Source of the DNA: Petrocella sp024636985
GTDB lineage: Bacteria > Bacillota > Clostridia > Lachnospirales > Vallitaleaceae
NCBI GenBank assembly: GCA_024636985.1
Contig: JAGXFY010000027.1
Span: 1-6,258, forward strand
Direction of reading: 5' to 3'
DNA length: 6,258 nt
Position numbers and translations under genes: made by a program. The notes beneath the pieces are model-generated. The model had not been told where the DNA came from and did not search any database. It saw only the letters and a list, made by a program, of their open reading frames with translations. Each line of letters starts with the position of its first letter. Within the stretch, counting starts at the first letter, position 1. Below are positions 1 through 5,571 of the stretch, piece after piece.

Positions 1-722
1 AAGCCGTCATCGTAGGCTTTTTTGATAGAACGACCGATGCGCCAGATACCTTCACGGCAGAAACCATCTGTGAGCGGGTTGGCAAAGGATGAAACATAAG
101 GTTCTATGACTTGGGTCAAAGCATCTAGTCCAGTGCTGGCTGTAATGGCTTGTGGCATGCTTAGTGTTAAGGACGGATCAACCAATACCAAATCAGCAAG
201 CATAGAGGGACTTCTAAGACTGACTTTTATTTTTTCTTCCTGAGAGGTCACCACTGAATTTTTCGTTACTTCTGAACCGGTACCTGATGTTGTCGGTATT
301 AATACAAGCGGCGCAGAGGGGGTTTCCATAGGTAAACCCTTGCCAATAACTTCCAAATAGTCCATTAATTCACCGGGGTTGTTCATGAGTATGGCAATGG
401 CTTTGGCACTGTCAATGACGCTGCCGCCACCAAATCCGATGACCATATCACACTTGCTGTCTTTGGCGATTTCTACGCCTTGAATAAGGTCTGTTGTCGT
501 TGGCTCACCATGGATGGTATACAGCACATAGTTCATGGAGGCGTGACTGAGGGCGTCTAAAAGAGGTTTTGCCCGTCCTTTATCCTTGCCGGTTACGACT
601 AAGGGGTATTTACCAAGTTTAAGAATGGATTTGGCAATATCCATGATACCATTTGTTTTAAATAGGATTTGTTTTGCGGTTGCAAATTCAAAGTCTAAAT
701 TCATATGCATACTCAGATTCAT
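1..722 (-). CDS. Iron-containing alcohol dehydrogenase, 3'-truncated by window edge
   Basis: The first 240 codons of a protein of the Fe-type (group III) alcohol dehydrogenase family, normally about 380-400 residues; the C-terminal part lies outside the window. These cytoplasmic enzymes interconvert alcohols and aldehydes or ketones with NAD(P)H; the substrate cannot be told. The N-terminal dinucleotide-binding half shows GFGGGSVIDSAKA (residues 96-108) and the family signature TTSGTGSEVT (144-153). The metal site begins with GLDALTQVIEPYVS: Asp200 is in place, but the second ligand, usually His in DALTH, is Gln204. I recall DALTQ in other members, so this may mark a subfamily. The start at 722 is chosen because GGAGG (735-731) lies 8 bases upstream; Met5 and Met7 lack such a site. 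The gene begins 5 bases after the recombinase stop, so co-transcription is likely. Family assignment is firm; specificity is unknown. Confidence 0.93.
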   Translation of the reverse strand, partial: MNLSMHMNLDFEFATAKQILFKTNGIMDIAKSILKLGKYPLVVTGKDKGRAKPLLDALSHASMNYVLYTIHGEPTTTDLIQGVEIAKDSKCDMVIGFGGGSVIDSAKAIAILMNNPGELMDYLEVIGKGLPMETPSAPLVLIPTTSGTGSEVTKNSVVTSQEEKIKVSLRSPSMLADLVLVDPSLTLSMPQAITASTGLDALTQVIEPYVSSFANPLTDGFCREGIWRIGRSIKKAYDDG

Positions 723-727
723 ATTAA

Positions 728-1795
728 TTACCTCCGATGTTGATCATCTCTTAAAGTGACCGCTTTTGCAGCCATTCTACGGCGTTCGTCTTCAATCTCT
801 GCATAATGTCTTTTGGTGGTATTAACATCCTTATGACCCAAGACATCTGCAACTAAATAGATATCACCGGTTTCACGGTATAGATTGGTACCATAAGTGC
901 TACGTAGCTTATGAGGTGATATGTTTTTAAGCTTTGTGATTAGCTTGGCGTATTTCTTGACAATGTTTTGAACGCTTCTAACGGCCAGTCGTTTGTTTTG
1001 TATGGATAAAAACAATGCATCTTCATGACCTTCTGAAGCTATGACTTTTTTACGCTTATCCAAATAGGTCATAAGTGCTAAACGTACTTCTTGACCAAAA
1101 TAAATGATGACTTCCGTACCGCCTTTTCGAACAATCCGAATACCATCCACATCAAAATCAACATCTGATAGGTCCAAACCAACACATTCACTGACCCGGA
1201 TGCCTGTACCAAGGAGCAATGTGACAAGGGCTAGATCCCGTTCTTTAGTATACTGATGGAAACTTTGCTGCTTTTTAGTCAGATGTTCGCCGGATTCCAC
1301 TTCATCTAAAAGACTTGCCACTTCATTGATTTCCAGTCTTGTGATGACTTTGTCGTGAATCTTAGGCAAATCAACCAATAAAGTAGGGTTGGTCTTGATT
1401 TTTTGCTTTCTATAGTAATACTTATAGAAGGTTCTTAAGCTTGCCATTTTCCTGGATTTGCCACGTTCCTTATTGGTGTGTTCTTCAGTACCCATATCAT
1501 CGGTGTAGTAGTTAAGGTAGTCCAAATAGATCTCAAGGTGATCTGGGGTAACCTTATCTAAATCTGTAACAGTTATCGTCGTATAATCCACATCTTTGAA
1601 ATCTGCATGTTGCAGACTTAAGAACTTGAAAAAAATTCTTAAGTCGTATGCATATGCGATTCTGGTTTTGGAAGATGTGGTTTGTTCAATACCACGAAAG
1701 AATTCAAATACAAATGGTGGAAGATCATGAATAAGTTCGCGTAAACGCTTGTTGTTGGCGATATTAAGTTCTTCATGATAATTCATGTGCTTCAT
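728..1795 (-). CDS. Tyrosine-type site-specific recombinase (XerC/XerD-like)
   Basis: A 355-residue DNA strand-exchange enzyme of the phage integrase/Xer family. The N-terminal half (about 25-140) is the SAM-like core-binding domain, with an acidic stretch near 95-110. The catalytic domain (about 150-345) has the complete residue set: Arg200 in GTGIRVSE, Lys224 in VRKGGTE, His295 and Arg298 in PHKLRSTYG, His321 in DVLGHKDV, and nucleophile Tyr331 in KRHYAEI. It is longer than typical XerC/D (about 300). It resembles, from memory, a stand-alone recombinase conserved in Lachnospiraceae-like clostridia whose members often start MNYHEE, equivalent to Met4 here. Met1 (1795) is preferred because AGAGGG (1809-1804) lies 8 bases upstream, while Met4 would be 17 bases from it. 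No transposase or excisionase gene is adjacent. A repeat cluster sits directly upstream. The last codons carry the ribosome site of the dehydrogenase. It is intact and probably active; whether it acts on the chromosome dimer site or elsewhere is unknown. Confidence 0.95.
   Translation of the reverse strand: MKHMNYHEELNIANNKRLRELIHDLPPFVFEFFRGIEQTTSSKTRIAYAYDLRIFFKFLSLQHADFKDVDYTTITVTDLDKVTPDHLEIYLDYLNYYTDDMGTEEHTNKERGKSRKMASLRTFYKYYYRKQKIKTNPTLLVDLPKIHDKVITRLEINEVASLLDEVESGEHLTKKQQSFHQYTKERDLALVTLLLGTGIRVSECVGLDLSDVDFDVDGIRIVRKGGTEVIIYFGQEVRLALMTYLDKRKKVIASEGHEDALFLSIQNKRLAVRSVQNIVKKYAKLITKLKNISPHKLRSTYGTNLYRETGDIYLVADVLGHKDVNTTKRHYAEIEDERRRMAAKAVTLRDDQHRR
731..735 (-). promoter_or_regulatory. 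Ribosome binding site of the dehydrogenase gene
   Basis: GGAGG on the minus strand, 8 bases before the ATG at 722. It lies inside the last two sense codons of the recombinase (CGG AGG, followed by TAA), so ribosomes finishing the recombinase end on this site. This supports translational coupling and fixes the dehydrogenase start. Confidence 0.85.
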
Positions 1796-1851
1796 AGGAG
1801 ATGCCCTCTATCTATTCGTTAAAGTTGTGTTTTGCGCATAGTTACATCTCT

Positions 1852-1881
1852 ATTATACCATACTCACCTTGATAGTCTAGA
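1852..1881 (-). promoter_or_regulatory. Extended -10 promoter of the recombinase gene
   Basis: On the minus strand TGGTATAAT gives a perfect -10 hexamer (1857-1852) with a TG extension. The -35 region is poor: TCTAGA (1881-1876) at 18-base spacing matches TTGACA at three of six positions, and it lies inside one arm of the repeat cluster. A start near 1845 would give a leader of about 50 bases before the ATG at 1795. Overlap of the -35 region with the repeat suggests that a protein bound there would control initiation. The promoter call is by motif only. Confidence 0.65.
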
Positions 1882-1905
1882 TGTATTTTATCTAGACATT
1901 CTAAG
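1868..1905. repeat. Inverted repeat with 7-base spacer, recombinase-core-like
   Basis: On the plus strand, CTTGATAGTCTAGAT (1868-1882) and ATCTAGACATTCTAAG (1890-1905) face each other across the 7-base spacer GTATTTT. The inner 8 bases (GTCTAGAT and ATCTAGAC) are perfect complements. The outer parts match less well, the right arm having one extra base. Two arms of 13-15 bases around a 6-8 base spacer is the layout of core sites cut by tyrosine recombinases, and this one lies about 70 bases upstream of such a gene. It could equally be an operator, since the left arm covers the -35 region of the recombinase promoter. It can also form a hairpin in RNA, but no U-tract follows. Confidence 0.6.
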
Positions 1906-1915
1906 ATATTTTTTT

Positions 1916-1955
1916 ATCTAGACGATCAAGATATATATTTACCTAGATGTTCAAA
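1916..1955. repeat. Two further direct copies of the CTAGA repeat
   Basis: ATCTAGACGATCAAG (1916-1930) is the reverse complement of the left arm at 1868-1882 with one mismatch in 15. ACCTAGATGTTCAAA (1941-1955) matches the 1916 copy at 11 of 15 positions and overlaps the last codons and stop of pyrC. Copies begin at 1890, 1916 and 1941, about 25-26 bases apart and in the same orientation, separated by AT-rich sequence. This looks like accessory protein-binding sites next to the inverted pair. The fourth copy is the weakest, and its coding overlap may explain some of the divergence. Confidence 0.55.
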
Positions 1956-3229
1956 CTGTACTTCTTGCCTTCTACAAAGGTATACTTCAGGAGACCTTTT
2001 AAAGTCATACCATGATATGGTGAATGTTTAGCTTTTGATTTGAATTGTGTTGCATCAACAATAAAATCGGATTCAGGATCAAATATAGCTAAATCTGCAA
2101 GATGCCCAACTCCAAAAAAGCTTTTGTTAAGGCTTAATAAATGTGACGGTCGGTATGACATTTTTTCAACCAATTCTTCCATGGTTAAATAACCGGGTTT
2201 CACTAAATATGTAAAGGATACGGATAATGCGGTTTCAAGAGCTGAAATACCATTAGAAGCCAAACTAAATTCTATGGCTTTATTATCAATATTATGAGGT
2301 TGATGGTCCGAACTGATAACATCAATAGTACCATCTTGTAAACCTTTGATAATGGCCTTTACATCAGCATCTTGTCTAAGTGGCGGATTGACTTTGGCAT
2401 AAGTATTATAGCCGCTTATGGCTTCCTCTGTTAAGGAAAAATACTGTGGGGAGGTTTCTGATGTCATGCGTACACCTCTTCTTTTGGCAGCACGAATGAG
2501 TTCGACAGACTCTTTTGTTGATATATGTGTAAGATGTATTCTAGTCTTAAGTTCTTCTGCTATTGCAATGTATTTTGCTACCATCAAAGTTTCAGAAGCT
2601 GCCATACTGCCTTCGAGTCCTAATTGAGTAGCTATATAGCCATCATTAACACCATAAGCCTTTGACAAACTATGATCTTCACAATGTAATATGATAGGTA
2701 ATTCAAACATGGAGGCATATTGAAGAACGCGTTTTAGGGTTTTACTATCTTGGATAGAGATATCCCCATCTGAAACGGCGACGATGCCCTTTAATTGCAT
2801 ACCGCCTATTTCTGTCATGTCCTCGCCTTTATTTCCCTTTGTGAGTGCACCATAAGGATAAATAGCAACAGGAGATATATTAAGTCCTTTGTTAACAACA
2901 TACTCAACAACGGTTTTATTATCAATAACCGGATTGGTCATAGGATTACAAGTCAGTGCTGTAAAACCGCCGGCGATTGCAGCTTGACCACCGGTATCAA
3001 AACTTTCTCTAAAATCATAGCCCGGTTCACAAAGCTCACAATGCATATCTATAAGGCCAGGGATAATATATAAGCCCTCAGCTTCAATGATATCACATTG
3101 GTCCACATTAATATTGATATCTACTTCAATAATCTTATCATTTTCAATTAAAATATCCATATCATAGATGGTTTTGTCATGGGTTATAATTGTACCTTTT
3201 CGTATTAAAGTTAAGTTTGTGTTAGACAT
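1943..3229 (-). CDS. pyrC: Dihydroorotase-family protein (PyrC type I) with altered active site
   Basis: A 428-residue amidohydrolase-fold protein, the usual length of bacterial type I dihydroorotases, which in the cytoplasm close carbamoyl-aspartate to dihydroorotate (step 3 of UMP synthesis). Fold and order are kept: PGLIDMH (57-63), SDGD (153-156), HCED (182-185), HISTKES (235-241), the catalytic-loop SSDHQPH (306-312) and a C-terminal ADLAIFDP (378-385). Several active-site positions differ. The HxHxR motif reads H63-C-E65-L-C67, losing the second metal His and the substrate Arg. The substrate-binding PNT motif reads P-M97-T. SDDG reads SDGD. His63, His182, His235, Asp308 and His312 remain. 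It starts inside pyrB (8-base overlap), with AGGAGG 8 bases upstream of the ATG. It may be a catalytically altered enzyme, a partner subunit like the inactive PyrC' of class A ATCases, or an unusual active clade. Family is certain; activity is doubtful. Confidence 0.88.
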   Translation of the reverse strand: MSNTNLTLIRKGTIITHDKTIYDMDILIENDKIIEVDININVDQCDIIEAEGLYIIPGLIDMHCELCEPGYDFRESFDTGGQAAIAGGFTALTCNPMTNPVIDNKTVVEYVVNKGLNISPVAIYPYGALTKGNKGEDMTEIGGMQLKGIVAVSDGDISIQDSKTLKRVLQYASMFELPIILHCEDHSLSKAYGVNDGYIATQLGLEGSMAASETLMVAKYIAIAEELKTRIHLTHISTKESVELIRAAKRRGVRMTSETSPQYFSLTEEAISGYNTYAKVNPPLRQDADVKAIIKGLQDGTIDVISSDHQPHNIDNKAIEFSLASNGISALETALSVSFTYLVKPGYLTMEELVEKMSYRPSHLLSLNKSFFGVGHLADLAIFDPESDFIVDATQFKSKAKHSPYHGMTLKGLLKYTFVEGKKYSLNI

Positions 3230-3246
3230 GTAAAGATCCTCCTCCT
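3222..3246 (-). promoter_or_regulatory. pyrB/pyrC overlap with embedded ribosome site
   Basis: The pyrC ATG (3229-3227) precedes the pyrB stop TAA (3224-3222) in another frame. The purine run AGGAGGAGGA (3246-3237) encodes the Gly-rich C-terminus of PyrB (SGGGSLHV) and is also the ribosome site of pyrC. Such coupling usually keeps two partner subunits in near-equal amounts. Confidence 0.85.
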
Positions 3247-4160
3247 GATCGGCAGTGTAGATGAAACAAAGCCATACGCACAGCTATACCACTTCCCTGC
3301 TGTTTATCAAGAACAGAACCTTCCCTATCAATAATACTAGAAGAAATCTCAATACCACGGTTTATGGGTCCCGGATGCATAACAATAACATCTTTTTTGG
3401 CATAACTTAAGCGTGTATTATTAATTTTGTAAAGTTTTTTGTACTCATTTAAAGAAGGTATTAAGGCAACACCTCGCCGATCTTCTTGGACCTTAAGACA
3501 TAAGACGACATCAGCGTCAATAATGGCTTCTGTCGCTGAATGATGTATCGTTGCGCCTGTTTTCTCAATATCCCTAGGAATTAGGGTTGATGGACCAGCA
3601 ATAGATACTTTTGCTCCAAGTTTTATTAAAGCCCATATAGAGCTTTTTGCTACTCGGTTATACATGATATCACCTATTATGGCAACTTTTAAGCCTGTAA
3701 AACTGTTTTTTTGTTCCAGAATGGTCAGCAGATCAACAAGAGCTTCACTAGGATTTTCATTTAACCCATCCCCTGCATTAATAACAGAAGCTTTTACATA
3801 TTTAGCCAGATGATGTGGACCGCCGGAAATCGGATGTCTTACAACGATGAAATCAGCACCCATTTTGTCAACATAGGTCCCTACTTCTTTTAAAGACACT
3901 TTTTGATTAAATTCTCGAGCTGTGGTAATATGTATTACTTTTGCACTCAAATTTTGTGCTGCTAATTCATAAGATAGACGACTTCTTGAACTCTCTTCAT
4001 GAAAAAGCGTCGCAACTGTTTTGCCCTTCAGATGTGGTGCAACATAACCTTTGCTATTTTCTAGCACATATTTCATTTTTTGTGCTGAATTCAGCAAATA
4101 ATGGATGTCACTAGCACTGAGTGACTTTAAGTCTAAAAAATGTTTCTTATTGTAGTTCAT
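3222..4160 (-). CDS. pyrB: Aspartate carbamoyltransferase-family protein (PyrB) with altered active site
   Basis: A 312-residue cytoplasmic ATCase catalytic-chain homologue of normal length (about 300-310). ATCase joins carbamoyl phosphate and aspartate in step 2 of UMP synthesis. Recognisable elements are the carbamoyl-phosphate loop FHEESSRSR (53-61), VVRHP (106-110, Arg108 equivalent to E. coli Arg105), INAGDG (127-132), IGDIMYNRV (162-170, Arg169 equivalent to Arg167) and MHPGPINRGIEI (261-272). Departures fall on catalytic positions: STRTR is SSRSR; HPTQ is N136-P-S-E139, replacing E. coli His134 and Gln137; Arg229 is Lys223, although Gln225 (equivalent to Gln231) remains; and the 80s loop reads QKVSLKEV, without the usual KGET and apparently one residue short. 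Ornithine carbamoyltransferase is unlikely, given the HPGPINRG segment and the pyr neighbours. The ATG at 4160 has AGAGGTG 5 bases upstream. Family is certain; ordinary ATCase activity is uncertain. Confidence 0.88.
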   Translation of the reverse strand: MNYNKKHFLDLKSLSASDIHYLLNSAQKMKYVLENSKGYVAPHLKGKTVATLFHEESSRSRLSYELAAQNLSAKVIHITTAREFNQKVSLKEVGTYVDKMGADFIVVRHPISGGPHHLAKYVKASVINAGDGLNENPSEALVDLLTILEQKNSFTGLKVAIIGDIMYNRVAKSSIWALIKLGAKVSIAGPSTLIPRDIEKTGATIHHSATEAIIDADVVLCLKVQEDRRGVALIPSLNEYKKLYKINNTRLSYAKKDVIVMHPGPINRGIEISSSIIDREGSVLDKQQGSGIAVRMALFHLHCRSGGGSLHV

Positions 4161-4165
4161 GGGCT

Positions 4166-4172
4166 CACCTCT
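4166..4172 (-). promoter_or_regulatory. Ribosome binding site of pyrB
   Basis: AGAGGTG on the minus strand, 5 bases before the ATG at 4160. It supports this start. Confidence 0.75.
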
Positions 4173-4196
4173 TTGTTCTTGATTCGTATCGTCTTG

Positions 4197-4225
4197 ATTA
4201 TAACATATATGTAAAAAAATGACAG
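4197..4225 (-). promoter_or_regulatory. Promoter of pyrBC, overlapping the upstream terminator
   Basis: The minus strand shows CTGTCA (4225-4220; four of six to TTGACA), a 17-base spacer and TATAAT (4202-4197), with a TG one base before the -10. Transcription would start near 4190, leaving a leader of about 30 bases to the pyrB ATG. The -35 hexamer is the 3' arm of the terminator hairpin and the spacer includes its U-tract, so initiation here is downstream of any attenuation. By motif this is the best promoter in the window. Confidence 0.7.
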
Positions 4226-4243
4226 CCTAGGCCATCACTTTTT
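4213..4243 (-). terminator. Intrinsic terminator between uraA and pyrB
   Basis: On the minus strand the stem GTGATGGC / GCTGTCAT closes over a CTAG loop (4230-4227), with G-U pairs, extended by five A-U pairs, and is followed by a run of seven T (4219-4213). It can end read-through transcripts from pyrR-uraA, either always or conditionally through the switch stems just upstream. Confidence 0.72.
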
Positions 4244-4323
4244 ATACAAGAAAAGAAGCTGAAGTATTCTGCCACGCTTCAAGGCTGAATACTTAAGTAT
4301 GACTTTCCTTGAGAACAAGAAAA
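4231..4323 (-). promoter_or_regulatory. Candidate attenuation leader with competing RNA stems
   Basis: Four stems can be drawn on the minus strand. A hairpin pairs AAGTATTC (4294-4287) with GAATACTT (4269-4262), eight perfect pairs continued by GCC/GGC after an A-A mismatch. CAAGGAAAG (4311-4303) can pair over nine bases with CTTTTCTTG (4255-4247), or its first eight bases with TTTTCTTG (4323-4316), so the same octamer occurs on both sides. GTCATACTT (4303-4295) can pair with AAGTGATGGC (4240-4231, one bulged G), which is the 5' arm of the terminator and so would act as antiterminator. The antiterminator crosses the 4311-4303 pairing, so both cannot form as nested stems. This is the logic of PyrR attenuation, and pyrR is in the same cluster. 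The typical PyrR loop sequence CCAGAGAGGC is not present, so the effector is an inference. Confidence 0.45.
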
Positions 4324-4338
4324 TATGTTATTTTTTTA

Positions 4339-5571
4339 TTAGATTTCAGTAGGTAATATTGAATTAAGGACAACACCGATTAATGCTGCAATTGCAAGAC
4401 CGGAAATCGTCACACCACTTGATCCCAGTGGAAAAGCATCTACACCAATACCTAAGACAAGTATCAACGCTGATATCATTAGGTTTCGGCTGTGGGAGAA
4501 ATCAAGATCTGCAGAAACCACAATACGTACTCCAACAGAAGCGATCATACCAAAAAGGATAACACTGACACCACCCATAACCGGTAGCGGTATGGTACTT
4601 ATGGTTGCTGTAAGTGGTCCAAAAAGACTCATAATGATGGCGAAAATTGCCGCAATTCTTATAATAGATGGATCATAAACCTTGGTTACAGCCAACACGC
4701 CTGTATTTTCACTATAGGTTGTATTAGCAGGAGCGCCTATAAGACCTGCAAAAGCCGTGGCCACACCATCTCCTAAAATCGTTCTATGAACACCGGGATT
4801 TTCTAAGAAGTTCTTACCTACTACAGCGCCATTGGTTGTAATGTCTCCAATGTGTTCAATAAAGACAACAAAAGCGATTGGTGCAATGGCAATAATTCCT
4901 GATAAAGTAAATCTAGGCATGGTAAGAAGATTTTTTAATGCATCAGATTCTTTATGGAATGTAAAGAAGCTTGCGTCTTGTATAGGTCCGAAATCTACTA
5001 TACCAAAAAGCATTGATGCAATATAGCCTACTGTAATCGCGATTAATATAGGAACAAGTTTGAAGAAGCCTTTGAAGAAAATGGATACGACCACCATGGT
5101 CAAAATAACTATACCAGCTATAATCGTCGAAGTTAGGTTAAAAGTACCATCTTGATAAAAAGCCATGTTTACGGCAACAGGGCTAAGTCTAAGTCCGATA
5201 ACCATGATAATGGGTCCAGTAATAATCGGTGGGAAAAGTCTTTTGACCGCATCTACACCAATGAAATAGATGACTACGGCGATAAACATATAGACAAAAC
5301 CGGCTGCAATAAGACCGCCTTTAACAAATGCAAGGCCTTCGCTTTGAAGTGTTAATGCAATTGCACCGATAAAGGCAAAGCTTGAACCTAGAAATACAGG
5401 TACGATGCCCTTTGAGCATAAATGGAACAATAAGGTTCCTACCCCTGCTCCAAGCAATGCAATCGCTGGATCAAGACCGGTTAAGAAAGGTACAAGAACT
5501 GTTGCGCCAAACATGGCAAGAACATGTTGTAAGCCAAGTATCATTTTTTTTGATAGTGAAATATTTTCCAT
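4339..5571 (-). CDS. uraA: Uracil permease, NCS2 family (UraA/PyrP)
   Basis: A 410-residue inner-membrane uracil:proton symporter of the nucleobase-ascorbate transporter (NCS2) family, slightly shorter than E. coli UraA (429) or B. subtilis PyrP (435). It is hydrophobic throughout, consistent with 14 membrane segments in two inverted repeats. Family landmarks are GLQHVLAMFGATVLVP (13-28), GSSFAFIGA (62-70), FIEHIGDI (237-244, with Glu239 at the place of UraA Glu241) and the signature NTTYSENTGVLAVTKV (283-298, with Glu288 at the place of UraA Glu290). The key substrate and proton residues are therefore present. The ATG at 5571 is preceded by GGGGG (5583-5579), a slightly off-consensus ribosome site. 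It lies 89 bases after pyrR, the usual pyrR-pyrP arrangement in Firmicutes, so its mRNA is probably made from the pyrR promoter. In this setting uracil is the likely substrate rather than xanthine. Confidence 0.95.
   Translation of the reverse strand: MENISLSKKMILGLQHVLAMFGATVLVPFLTGLDPAIALLGAGVGTLLFHLCSKGIVPVFLGSSFAFIGAIALTLQSEGLAFVKGGLIAAGFVYMFIAVVIYFIGVDAVKRLFPPIITGPIIMVIGLRLSPVAVNMAFYQDGTFNLTSTIIAGIVILTMVVVSIFFKGFFKLVPILIAITVGYIASMLFGIVDFGPIQDASFFTFHKESDALKNLLTMPRFTLSGIIAIAPIAFVVFIEHIGDITTNGAVVGKNFLENPGVHRTILGDGVATAFAGLIGAPANTTYSENTGVLAVTKVYDPSIIRIAAIFAIIMSLFGPLTATISTIPLPVMGGVSVILFGMIASVGVRIVVSADLDFSHSRNLMISALILVLGIGVDAFPLGSSGVTISGLAIAALIGVVLNSILPTEI

Noticed and set aside
728..1795. Recombinase considered as part of an integrated phage, conjugative element or integron
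   Set aside because: No excisionase, relaxase, phage genes, tRNA or clear att duplication is visible; neighbours are metabolic genes.
1868..1905. Inverted repeat considered as the chromosomal dif site
   Set aside because: It does not resemble the Firmicute dif sequence as I know it, and dif normally has a 6-base spacer with 11-base arms; a recombinase core or operator fits better.
1868..1955. Short regularly spaced repeats, considered as a CRISPR array
   Set aside because: The repeats are about 15 bases, imperfect and in mixed orientation, with spacers of about 10 bases; there are no cas genes.
3222..4160. pyrB considered as ornithine or another carbamoyltransferase because of its altered active site
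   Set aside because: The HPGPINRG segment and the adjacent pyr genes fit the ATCase branch; no ornithine-binding signature was seen.
4262..4294. Strong hairpin considered as a second terminator for uraA
   Set aside because: The tract after it (TTCTTTTC) starts several bases later and is broken by C residues; it is better seen as part of the switch structure.
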